Shown here: positions 8,604 through 15,625 of the stretch, in pieces
Layout: every line of letters starts with the position of its first letter
How positions within the stretch are numbered: the first letter of the stretch is position 1
From: Ruminococcus sp. YE71
GTDB lineage: Bacteria > Bacillota > Clostridia > Oscillospirales > Ruminococcaceae
Length of the DNA stretch: 64,000 nucleotides
Reading direction: 5' to 3'
Assembly: GCF_900119155.1 (NCBI RefSeq)
Contig: NZ_FPIR01000005.1
Coordinates: 1-64,000, forward strand
Position numbers and translations under genes: made by a program
Notes under the pieces: generated by a model
What the model was told of the DNA's origin: nothing
What the model saw: only the letters and a program-made list of their open reading frames with translations
The model's database searches: none

Positions 8604-9209
8604 TCAGACCTCCGTATTTACTTCTTTCAGCTCTTCGTTGAGGGTATCCTCGGTGGCAGCCATAGCCTGAAGAGTCATGGTCAACAGTTTGTCAAGCTCC
8701 CAGCCCAGCTGTGATGCGCCGCGTTCGATGACCTCGCGCGAGCAGCCTGCCGCAAAGCCCTTGCTCTTGTACTTCTTTTTCAGCGACTTGAGCTCCATAT
8801 CCTTCGTGCTCTTCGAGGGACGCATAAGTGCCGCCGCGCCGATAAGACCTGTAAGCTCGTCCGCCGCGAAAAGCACTTTCTCCATCTCGTGTACGGGCTC
8901 GACATCTATCGTCACGCCGCAGCCGACGGTGATGCCGTAACCGTGAGAGCATACACCGTGGATGATGTCCTCACTTACGCCGCCCTCTCTCAGCAGTTCG
9001 GGAGCTTTAAGGCAATGTTCTTCGGGGTATATCTCGAAGTCGATGTCGTGCAGGAGACCAACGATGCCCCAGTACTCCGACTTGTCGCCGTATCCGAGCT
9101 CATCTGCGTACCACTTCATGACCGCTTCCACCGTCAGCGCGTGCTGGATGTGAAAACTGTCCTTGTTGTACTTTCTGAGCAGTTCATATGCTTCGTTTCT
9201 TGTTATCAT
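8604..9209 (-). CDS. HD-domain phosphohydrolase-like protein
   Basis: The 201-residue protein has a metal-dependent HD fold. HALTVEAVMKWYA and GLLHDIDFE hold the first His and the HD pair, and HGVCSHGYG and AADELTG supply further metal ligands. Close relatives are annotated only as HDIG-domain hydrolases acting on unknown phosphorylated substrates. The ATG at 9209 has RBS GGTGAGG. It is first in a two-gene transcript with the acetyltransferase. A clear promoter with an upstream palindrome precedes it. Confidence 0.8.
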   Translation of the reverse strand: MITRNEAYELLRKYNKDSFHIQHALTVEAVMKWYADELGYGDKSEYWGIVGLLHDIDFEIYPEEHCLKAPELLREGGVSEDIIHGVCSHGYGITVGCGVTIDVEPVHEMEKVLFAADELTGLIGAAALMRPSKSTKDMELKSLKKKYKSKGFAAGCSREVIERGASQLGWELDKLLTMTLQAMAATEDTLNEELKEVNTEV

Positions 9210-9243
9210 ATTTACCTCACCTTTCCTAAAAAATGATACCTAA

Positions 9244-9272
9244 ATTATATCACATCAGACCGCGGCAGTCAA
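9244..9272 (-). promoter_or_regulatory. Promoter of HD/acetyltransferase operon
   Basis: Minus strand TTGACT (9272-9267), 17-base spacer ending TGTGA, TATAAT (9249-9244). The palindrome GATAACGTTATC lies 11 bases upstream of the -35 box. Confidence 0.85.
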
Positions 9273-10432
9273 GGTTCGGAATTGATAACGTTATCGCAGT
9301 GATGTTCACGGTTCAGCCTGCCGAACCTGTATATCTCGGCATAGGCGGCGTATACGCCAATGACGCTCACCGCGATGTTCACCCGCATATTCTCGCGGAA
9401 TATCAGCATCAGCGCGGTGAAGCCAAGTGCGAGCCCCGACATTTTCAGATAGAAAGAAAGGGGCGGTCGGCAGGTCTTTTTTGCAAAGCGCCTTGTCAGG
9501 AACAGGAACACGAAAAATGTCAGGAATGACGCGATGAGGAACACTATCTTCGGCAAAAGCTCGATCTCTTCCTCACGCATGAATTCCAGTGAGGTGGTGA
9601 TGTTGTTCAGCGCGAAGATAATGAAAATGTGTATCAGCATATAGACAAGCCCGTTGGTGGGTTGTTCGCGGTCGATGATGTGGTCGTAGAAGGTGCCGTA
9701 ACTCAGGAACAGTCCGACGACTATCAGGAACGCCGAGAGCGCGAAGTAGATGCTGTTGAAGCTCAGTTCGCCCTTGAAATAACCCGATATGGCGATGACC
9801 ATCTCGCCGAAGGTGAACACCACGTAAAGCATCGCCCTTTCGGAGAGGTGCGCAAAATCGACGTTCGTCTCGCCGCCGCCCCTGCCTGAAAGCATCGTCA
9901 CGATCATTCCGAAAAGTATCGGCAGGTACGAGACTTCTGTGCCCGTCAGCCTGTAAACAGGAATGACGGCAAGCACCAAAACGCCTTCCGCCGCGAGGGT
10001 GAAAATGATCTGTCGAATGTTTTTGAGAAGCGGGGCGTCGTCGGTGTGGCGGCGGTATTCGATGACGTACTGAGCCACGATGTTGAAGAGTATCAGTGCC
10101 CACGCGATGTGGTACTGGGTGTGAAAGCTGTGCCAGTGTTCGTGAGTGCCCTCACCGATGAAGTACAGCAGGAACATATTCGAGAAGAGGAAAATGTGTT
10201 CCCTCAGACCGTTCCGACCGAACAGGTTGATGTAGTAAGCAGAAAAGTTCCATATCTGAATCACCGCGAGGGTGCAGAGGATGTAGGTCAGAAACATCGC
10301 AGGCTGTATCCTGCCTTCGGCGGTGTGGTGGAGAAGCGAGTTGTTCCGCCCGATGATGTAGACGAATATCAGGTCGTATATAAGTTCGAGATATTCGACC
10401 TTTTTCTCGGCTTTTGTCAGCATTTCTTTCAT
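9269..10432 (-). CDS. LtrA-like multi-pass membrane protein (low temperature requirement A)
   Basis: The 387-residue protein has about ten hydrophobic segments. It begins with the family signature region KVEYLELIYDLIFVYIIGR and includes FGEMVIAISGYF and the charged IDREQPTNG loop. LtrA (PF06772) was named from a Listeria cold-sensitive mutant, and its biochemical role is not known. It starts at ATG 10432 with RBS AAAGGAG and has its own promoter. The C-terminal codons contain the operator-like palindrome of the next gene. Confidence 0.8.
   Translation of the reverse strand: MKEMLTKAEKKVEYLELIYDLIFVYIIGRNNSLLHHTAEGRIQPAMFLTYILCTLAVIQIWNFSAYYINLFGRNGLREHIFLFSNMFLLYFIGEGTHEHWHSFHTQYHIAWALILFNIVAQYVIEYRRHTDDAPLLKNIRQIIFTLAAEGVLVLAVIPVYRLTGTEVSYLPILFGMIVTMLSGRGGGETNVDFAHLSERAMLYVVFTFGEMVIAISGYFKGELSFNSIYFALSAFLIVVGLFLSYGTFYDHIIDREQPTNGLVYMLIHIFIIFALNNITTSLEFMREEEIELLPKIVFLIASFLTFFVFLFLTRRFAKKTCRPPLSFYLKMSGLALGFTALMLIFRENMRVNIAVSVIGVYAAYAEIYRFGRLNREHHCDNVINSEP
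9284..9295. promoter_or_regulatory. Operator-like palindrome GATAACGTTATC
   Basis: A perfect 12-base CpG-centred palindrome inside the last codons of the LtrA gene, exactly 11 bases upstream of the HD-gene -35 box. An almost identical site stands at exactly the same distance from the metY -35 box. The AACGTT core resembles LacI-family operators. The regulator is not in the window. Confidence 0.5.
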
Positions 10433-10470
10433 ACAATGCTCCTTTCGGTCCGGATGTTTTTGTCAGTTTT

Positions 10471-10499
10471 ATTATATCACACCGCGGATGAATAGTCAA
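10471..10499 (-). promoter_or_regulatory. Promoter of ltrA-like gene
   Basis: Minus strand TTGACT (10499-10494), 17-base spacer ending TGTGA, TATAAT (10476-10471), about 40 bases before the start codon. Confidence 0.8.
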
Positions 10500-10679
10500 G
10501 GAACGAAAAGTGGCTCAAAGCAAGGTTTTTTCATTTTTATATCACACAAGTTTCTCGCAGGATACGAGATAGAGTGATATACTGTAATAAACAAGCTATT
10601 CTGTCAGAAAATAACAGACCGCCATTTTACAATGTGTTCGTGAAGAAAGCCCCCACCCCTTTTCTGCACTCAAGAACAT

Positions 10680-10845
10680 CTTTTTGGCAAGTGGCAAACA
10701 ATATAACAGAAGAACTACAATCCTCCCGACCAATACAAAGTAAGGAAGAAACACACCACTTGCCAAAAAGTATTAAAAGTCTTTGGAAGGGGGGCTGGGG
10801 GAGAACCTTTCTTCAGAAAGGTTTCCCCCGAGAAAACCCGCAGAA
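10680..10845 (+). repeat. Structured dispersed repeat, copy A
   Basis: This fills the gene-free stretch 10500-10878. An outer inverted repeat CTTTTTGGCAAGTGG (10680-10694) pairs with CCACTTGCCAAAAAG (10756-10770). It is followed by TATTAAAAGTCTTTGGAAGG and a GC-rich hairpin (10797-10829) with a one-base bulge, then AAAACCCGCAG. Two related copies lie at 21702-21774 (inverted, partial) and 21876-22041. Stem changes between copies are compensated. A 92-residue open frame across it has no RBS and is not a gene. Confidence 0.8.
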
Positions 10846-10878
10846 ACACTAAAAAACGAAACCAAAGGAGTGTAACAT

Positions 10879-11421
10879 ATGAAAAAAGCAGATGTGAACG
10901 TGACCCTCAGACCGCTTGAAGACGACGACCGCGACTGTTTCATCAAGGACAATCAGTATGCGTTTCTGTACGGTGCGACTCGGGAATTCGGGGTGCGGGA
11001 TGAGCATTTTGAGGAAGAGGGCGAGATAATCTCGGCTGACACCATCAAGGAATCTATCGGCCGTGAGGGCGCTGAGGCGTACCGCATCATACTTGACGGA
11101 GAAAAGGTCGGGGGGCTTGTGCTGAACGTTGACAAAACCGCTGAGCGCGGCGACCTTGAACTGCTGTTCGTTTCGCCCGACGTTCACAGCAAGGGCATCG
11201 GTTATGCCGCCTTGTGTGAGGTCGAAAAGCTGCACCCCGAGATACGGGTCTGGGAGACCTGCACGCCATACTTCGAGAAGAGAAACATCCATTTCTACGT
11301 CAACAGATGCGGTTTCCACATCGTGGAGTTCTTCAATGCCCGACACCCCGATCCGCACAGTCACGAACCCGATGGCGAGGATTTTGACGGGATGTTCAGG
11401 TTTGAAAAGGTCATGTTCTGA
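10879..11421 (+). CDS. GNAT-family N-acetyltransferase
   Basis: The 180-residue GCN5-related acetyltransferase has the acetyl-CoA motif A visible as LELLFVSPDVHSKGIGYAAL (about residues 90-110) and motif B near ETCTPYFEKRNIHFYVNRCGF. The substrate (amine of a small molecule or protein) is unknown. The start is ATG 10879 after AAAGGAGTG. It is monocistronic: the dispersed repeat lies upstream and a strong terminator follows. No distinct promoter was found, and the repeat's terminator-like hairpin ends 50 bases before the gene. Confidence 0.85.
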   Translation: MKKADVNVTLRPLEDDDRDCFIKDNQYAFLYGATREFGVRDEHFEEEGEIISADTIKESIGREGAEAYRIILDGEKVGGLVLNVDKTAERGDLELLFVSPDVHSKGIGYAALCEVEKLHPEIRVWETCTPYFEKRNIHFYVNRCGFHIVEFFNARHPDPHSHEPDGEDFDGMFRFEKVMF

Positions 11422-11467
11422 GTGCGGATGCGGACTTCCTGCATCGACTCCCGCGAAAAATAACAGA

Positions 11468-11505
11468 AAAGGCACTTTTGTCATCCATCCGACAAAAGTG
11501 CCTTT
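11468..11505. terminator. Bidirectional terminator
   Basis: AAAGGCACTTTTGTC pairs perfectly with GACAAAAGTGCCTTT around an 8-base loop. It ends the GNAT gene from the left and the dlt-like operon from the right. Confidence 0.9.
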
Positions 11506-11520
11506 ATTCACATATGCTGT

Positions 11521-12612
11521 TCAAAAATCAACAAGATTGTAAACATTGCTTTCGTAGTATTCTTTGTCCTCGTCAAAAAGCGTCCGCTCTTTCAGCTTTA
11601 CGAAGACCTTCTCGGTAAAGTCGGCGCTTTCCTGCCACTGACGTTCGACATCTTCGGTGTGAGTCTTATCCAGCTGATAATGCTCGGTGATATATTTTCC
11701 GAGAAAATCTGTGAATTTTTCACAGCCGAAAGCGTTCAGATGCTCACAGTTGTAGTAATCCGTTTTTTCATCCAGACCGATGACATCCTGCGCTATCAGG
11801 TCGCAGTCTAGAAAATCGTAGCCGTTGTCGGTGATTATCTCCTCCAACTCCTTTGCGCTATCCTCGGTCATCCTGCCCATATGGGGCGCTCTGATAAACA
11901 GCACCTGCTTGACGCCGCTGTCTTTCAGGAAATCTATCGTTCCTCTGAGATTATCCTTGCCGATCTGTCCGAGGGTAGGATTCTTCACTTTCGCGTACTT
12001 CTTTATCTGTGAATCGGTAGTTGTACGCGTTCCTAGACTCTTGGTCGGAGAGACACCGCGGAAATCGCTCAGAACGAGCCTTTTCGCTCTCACGAACTGA
12101 TAACTGAGGTCGTGCCAGTTCGAGTGGTGTTTGATGAGCGGAAGATAGTAGCTCATCTTGTCGCCCTCGACGTACTTGTTCACCAGTCCGAACCTGCCTG
12201 CGGTCAGGGGGATGTTATCGAACAGACGGCGGCTGTTTGCTTCACGCTTGCAGTATTCTTCCGAATAGAAGAATCCGTTCACCTCGATCACGACCAGCTG
12301 AGGGGACTGCCTGCTGAAATAGGTCTCAAGCATGGGCACATACAGCTGTCCTGCGGTGCCTTCCATACAGTAGTTGTAGCCTGTGAAGCCGTACTTCTTG
12401 TAGGCAAGGGGCGGAGAATAATCTGCGTACATCTCGCTCGCGCCGATGATCGCTATGTCCATGGAGTTTTTCGGCTCCTTATAGAACTCTTTTATGTGCA
12501 TTTCAGAGGTGGTCGATGTGCGGACCAGGAACCACGAGAGAAAGGCATAAACGAACAGCATGGCGGTCAGAAGCGAGATGATCTTTAATGCTCTTTTACG
12601 GCGTGTAGTCAT
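11521..12612 (-). CDS. DltD/AlgJ-like SGNH-type envelope acyltransfer protein
   Basis: The 363-residue protein has one N-terminal membrane anchor (about residues 9-30) and an extracytoplasmic SGNH/GDSL-like domain. The nucleophile block is IAIIGASEMYADYSPP. The C-terminal Asp/His block appears as YYNCEHLNAFGCEKF. Proteins of this kind (DltD, AlgJ/AlgX, PatB) act after an MBOAT protein and move the acyl group onto the final polymer. It starts at ATG 12612 with RBS GAGGAGG, 10 bases after the MBOAT stop, and is last in the five-gene operon. It is more DltD-like in context than in sequence. Confidence 0.8.
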   Translation of the reverse strand: MTTRRKRALKIISLLTAMLFVYAFLSWFLVRTSTTSEMHIKEFYKEPKNSMDIAIIGASEMYADYSPPLAYKKYGFTGYNYCMEGTAGQLYVPMLETYFSRQSPQLVVIEVNGFFYSEEYCKREANSRRLFDNIPLTAGRFGLVNKYVEGDKMSYYLPLIKHHSNWHDLSYQFVRAKRLVLSDFRGVSPTKSLGTRTTTDSQIKKYAKVKNPTLGQIGKDNLRGTIDFLKDSGVKQVLFIRAPHMGRMTEDSAKELEEIITDNGYDFLDCDLIAQDVIGLDEKTDYYNCEHLNAFGCEKFTDFLGKYITEHYQLDKTHTEDVERQWQESADFTEKVFVKLKERTLFDEDKEYYESNVYNLVDF

Positions 12613-12622
12613 TTATACCTCC

Positions 12623-14194
12623 TCAGAACTGCATATAGTAGAAATCTGCCGGGTTATTTCCCGGGCCGTAGTGTCCGAACACCAGCACGCTGAACACCAG
12701 CAGGGCGAACACGATGCTCTCGGCGGCAAAGCCCTTCGAGCAGATCTGTTCGCGAAGTGTTTTTTCGCTGCGTTCCTGTATTATGGAAACGATGAGCAGA
12801 ACGACAGTCGCGGCCGCGACCATTATAAGATCCTGCGGCTGTATCATCAGGGTCTCGAAGTAGCTCTGCGTGAACAGCTCCGAGATATGCAGGTCGGTGA
12901 TGCTCCTTGCCATCATATCCATCGCCGCCGAAAAGTCAGTCGCGATGTCAAAATAGTAGCCCACAAGCATGATCAGGAAAGTTCTCAGCATCTGGAATGC
13001 GATGAACGGTCTGCTGCTGTCGGAGATCTTCAGCGAGGTCTTCAGCTTCGTGAAACGCTCTGCAAGCAGTGTGGAGATCATGATGATGCCGCCGTTGAAC
13101 ACGCCGAACGCAAGGTATTTCCAGTTGGCGCCGTGCCAGATACCGATTATGATAAAGGTTATCAGCGACGCGATGCTCACGGGCAGGACTTTCGCCGCCT
13201 GTGCGCCGAAACGCTTTCTCAGCTGCTTCGACAGGTTCATGAAGGCTTTCGACATCGCGATGGGGTAAAAGAGGTACTCTTTCAGCCACGCGCCGAGGGT
13301 GATATGCCATCTGCGCCAGTATTCGGAGATGCTCCTCGAAAAATACGGACGCCTGAAATTCTCCGCAAGGTCGATACCGAACATCTGCGACACTCCGCGT
13401 GAGATATCCACGCCGCCCGAGAAATCGGTGTACAGCTGGAGCGCATAGAGAAGCGCCGCCGAGAGTATCAGCGTGCCCGAGTGGGAAGCGCTGTCATTTG
13501 CGACGGCGTTAATCCCGCCGACAAGGGTGTCGGCTATGACCAGCTTCTTGAAAAAGCCCCATGCGATAAGCATAGCGCCCTGCTTTATGCTGTCAAAGCG
13601 GAACTCGTGACCCTCGTAAAGCTGCGAGGCGAGGTCGGAATAAAAGCTGATGGGGCCCTGCACTATCTGCGGGAAGAAGCTGACGAAAAGCAGCAGTCTC
13701 AGCGGATTTTTTTCGGCAGGGAATTTTTTTCGGTAAACGTCGATCACGTATCCCATCGACTGGAAAGTGTAGAATGAGATACCCAGCGGCAGGAAAAGTG
13801 CAAGACCCTTGCCGCCGAATGTGACCGCCAGCATATTGAAATATTTGAGAAAAGCCAGTATGCCGAAGTTCACGACCAGCACCGCCGAAAGCATCAGTTT
13901 CCTGCGCTTGCCGACTGACTGTTTGAAGCTGTCGCGCTGTGACTTGTCCCATGTTTTCTTGTTCTCTTTTAGCAGTCTGTCTGTCTTGTCGGTGTAGTTG
14001 CCGATAAGTATGCCGCCTGCGTAGGTGGTGAGGGATGTGAGCAGCAGAAATACGATATATTTCAGGCATACTATCGCGTAAAATCCGATACTCGCCGCCA
14101 GCAGAACGCACCACCGATACTTTTTCGGCATGATGTAGTACGCCCCAAGACAGAACGCCGTGAACAGCAGAAAGCTGACAGAGGTGTATGTCAC
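12623..14194 (-). CDS. MBOAT-family O-acyltransferase, DltB/AlgI-like
   Basis: The 523-residue polytopic membrane protein is of the membrane-bound O-acyltransferase family. It carries the conserved PLGISFYTFQSMGYVIDVYR, VQGPI, YTDFSGGVDISRG, EYWRRWHITLGAWLKEYLFYP and the catalytic-His motif IGIWHGANWKYLAFG. DltB passes D-alanine from carrier protein across the membrane, and AlgI-type proteins do so with acetyl groups. The GTG start at 14194 forms a GTGA overlap with the preceding decarboxylase stop, with RBS GGAGGTG. The context predicts that it takes its acyl group from the carrier protein encoded two genes upstream. Confidence 0.9.
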   Translation of the reverse strand: MTYTSVSFLLFTAFCLGAYYIMPKKYRWCVLLAASIGFYAIVCLKYIVFLLLTSLTTYAGGILIGNYTDKTDRLLKENKKTWDKSQRDSFKQSVGKRRKLMLSAVLVVNFGILAFLKYFNMLAVTFGGKGLALFLPLGISFYTFQSMGYVIDVYRKKFPAEKNPLRLLLFVSFFPQIVQGPISFYSDLASQLYEGHEFRFDSIKQGAMLIAWGFFKKLVIADTLVGGINAVANDSASHSGTLILSAALLYALQLYTDFSGGVDISRGVSQMFGIDLAENFRRPYFSRSISEYWRRWHITLGAWLKEYLFYPIAMSKAFMNLSKQLRKRFGAQAAKVLPVSIASLITFIIIGIWHGANWKYLAFGVFNGGIIMISTLLAERFTKLKTSLKISDSSRPFIAFQMLRTFLIMLVGYYFDIATDFSAAMDMMARSITDLHISELFTQSYFETLMIQPQDLIMVAAATVVLLIVSIIQERSEKTLREQICSKGFAAESIVFALLVFSVLVFGHYGPGNNPADFYYMQF

Positions 14195-15381
14195 TTATCG
14201 GCACCTCCGCAATTGAGTGGATAGGTCTCGGCGTGTCCGCGAAGCTGCACGAGACCGCCCGAGCGGCTGTAGGCACAGACAGCAGGGAGACTGCGCGACA
14301 GAAAGACCGACAGTCCCTCACAGACAGAATACGCTCCGCACTTCGAGAAGACGAGTGTGTCGTCCACTGCGAGTTTCGGGAGTGTGACCTTGCGCACAAG
14401 TATGTCAGCGCCCGTACAGAGGCTTCCGCACAGGCAGTAGTCCGCGGTCTCTCCCTCCTGCGAGCCGAGCTTCGCTATCGGGGGCACTTTCATCGCCATG
14501 TTCTGACCATAGTAGTTAAGGTGATTGATGCCGCCGTCGCAGATAACATAGCTGACACCGTTGGTCGTCTTGATGTCGTTTACGCCCGTGAGATAATATC
14601 CGCAGGGGGCGGCGAAAAATCTGCCCATCTCAACGGTGAGAGGATATTTCTCAGCAAATGCGCGGATATGCTCTGCCGTTTCACCGAGCAGTGAAAGATC
14701 GGTGTCGTCGGTGAAGTCCTTGAAGTATTCGACTGCAAGACCCGTGCCGTACTCGATATGCGACGGCAGGAAGCCGTAGTCCTCTTTCAGTCGGCAGAGC
14801 AGTTCGTCAAGGCGGGTCAATTCGTTTGCGATGACCTTCGGCTTTGACTTCTGTGTGCCTGTAAAGTAGTGCAGTCCGATGAAGCGCAGGTTTTTATAGC
14901 TGTCCCTGTCCGCGATGAGCTCGCAGAGCTCCTGCTCGTCGATGCCGAACTGATTGCCGTGGGAGAGCCGCAGGATGACATCCGCGGTACTGCCGTGTTT
15001 TTCGGCGACCGAGTTTATCAGACTGAGATGACGGCTGCTCTCGGCGGTGAATATCGCCGCACCGTCGGTGAAAGCGCGTTCGGTGTCCCCGAAGGTCTTG
15101 TTCACGCCCGAGAAGATGATGCGGCTCATGTCCGCACCGACACTCTCACAGACAGAGAGCTCGCCCGGCGAGCAGACCTCGATGTAGCCGATCTCCTCGG
15201 GAAGGGATGCGGTCAGGAAGGGATTAGCCTTGATGGAATAGCAGAGCCCGACCTTTTCGCCGAAAGCCTGCCTAACTTTCCTTACGCGATCCGCGAAGAC
15301 ATCGGTATCAAAAATGTAGCAGGGCGTGCCGAAGCCGACAGCCGCCTTGCTCAGAAAATCCATGTTTCCGCCGTTCATCAT
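14191..15381 (-). CDS. PLP fold-type III decarboxylase-like enzyme in dlt-like operon
   Basis: The roughly 396-residue enzyme is of the Orn/DAP/Arg decarboxylase-alanine racemase fold. The PLP lysine is in CYSIKANP (about residue 50). GLHYFTGTQ, YGTGLAVEY and EMGRF match the cofactor-phosphate and substrate loops. The C-terminal CGSLCTGAD carries the Cys-x3-Asp that decarboxylases use, which argues for decarboxylation rather than simple racemisation. ATG 15381 overlaps the carrier-protein stop (TGATG). Placement directly after the carrier protein recalls BtrK, which in butirosin biosynthesis decarboxylates a glutamyl group tethered to its carrier protein. The substrate here is unknown. A free amino acid or a carrier-bound one are both possible. 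Confidence 0.8.
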   Translation of the reverse strand: MMNGGNMDFLSKAAVGFGTPCYIFDTDVFADRVRKVRQAFGEKVGLCYSIKANPFLTASLPEEIGYIEVCSPGELSVCESVGADMSRIIFSGVNKTFGDTERAFTDGAAIFTAESSRHLSLINSVAEKHGSTADVILRLSHGNQFGIDEQELCELIADRDSYKNLRFIGLHYFTGTQKSKPKVIANELTRLDELLCRLKEDYGFLPSHIEYGTGLAVEYFKDFTDDTDLSLLGETAEHIRAFAEKYPLTVEMGRFFAAPCGYYLTGVNDIKTTNGVSYVICDGGINHLNYYGQNMAMKVPPIAKLGSQEGETADYCLCGSLCTGADILVRKVTLPKLAVDDTLVFSKCGAYSVCEGLSVFLSRSLPAVCAYSRSGGLVQLRGHAETYPLNCGGADK

Positions 15382-15611
15382 CACTCATCCTGAAGTCTTT
15401 CGATCAGTGCGATGATGCTGTCAACGCTGTTGAAATTATCGGGCACAAGGTCTGCAACACCGATCTCGATATCAAATTCATCGTTCAGCGCACCGACCAT
15501 CGAAACAACGTCGAAGCTGTCGAGCACGCCGTCGGTGATAAGCTGTTTTTCGTTCTCAAAATCAACGTCGGGTCTGAGATCCCCGAGTATCTCCATAAGC
15601 TGTTCTTTCAT
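15381..15611 (-). CDS. Acyl/peptidyl carrier protein, DltC-like
   Basis: The 76-residue acidic carrier protein has its phosphopantetheine serine in GVLDSFDVVSM (about residue 33), the DltC-style LDSFDVV motif. The start is ATG 15611 behind a textbook GGAGGAAACAAAA. An earlier in-frame ATG at 15626 overlaps the ligase stop but has no RBS. It lies between the adenylating enzyme and the decarboxylase, so it should hold the aminoacyl thioester for the MBOAT step. Confidence 0.88.
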   Translation of the reverse strand: MKEQLMEILGDLRPDVDFENEKQLITDGVLDSFDVVSMVGALNDEFDIEIGVADLVPDNFNSVDSIIALIERLQDE

Positions 15612-15625
15612 TTTTGTTTCCTCCA

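Noticed and set aside
10574-10852. 92-codon open frame between ltrA-like and GNAT genes
   Set aside because: It runs through the structured repeat, has no RBS, and its other copies do not preserve the frame.
12560-13402. 280-codon open frame antisense to the MBOAT gene
   Set aside because: Antisense shadow. It also spans the gap between two coupled genes of the opposite operon.
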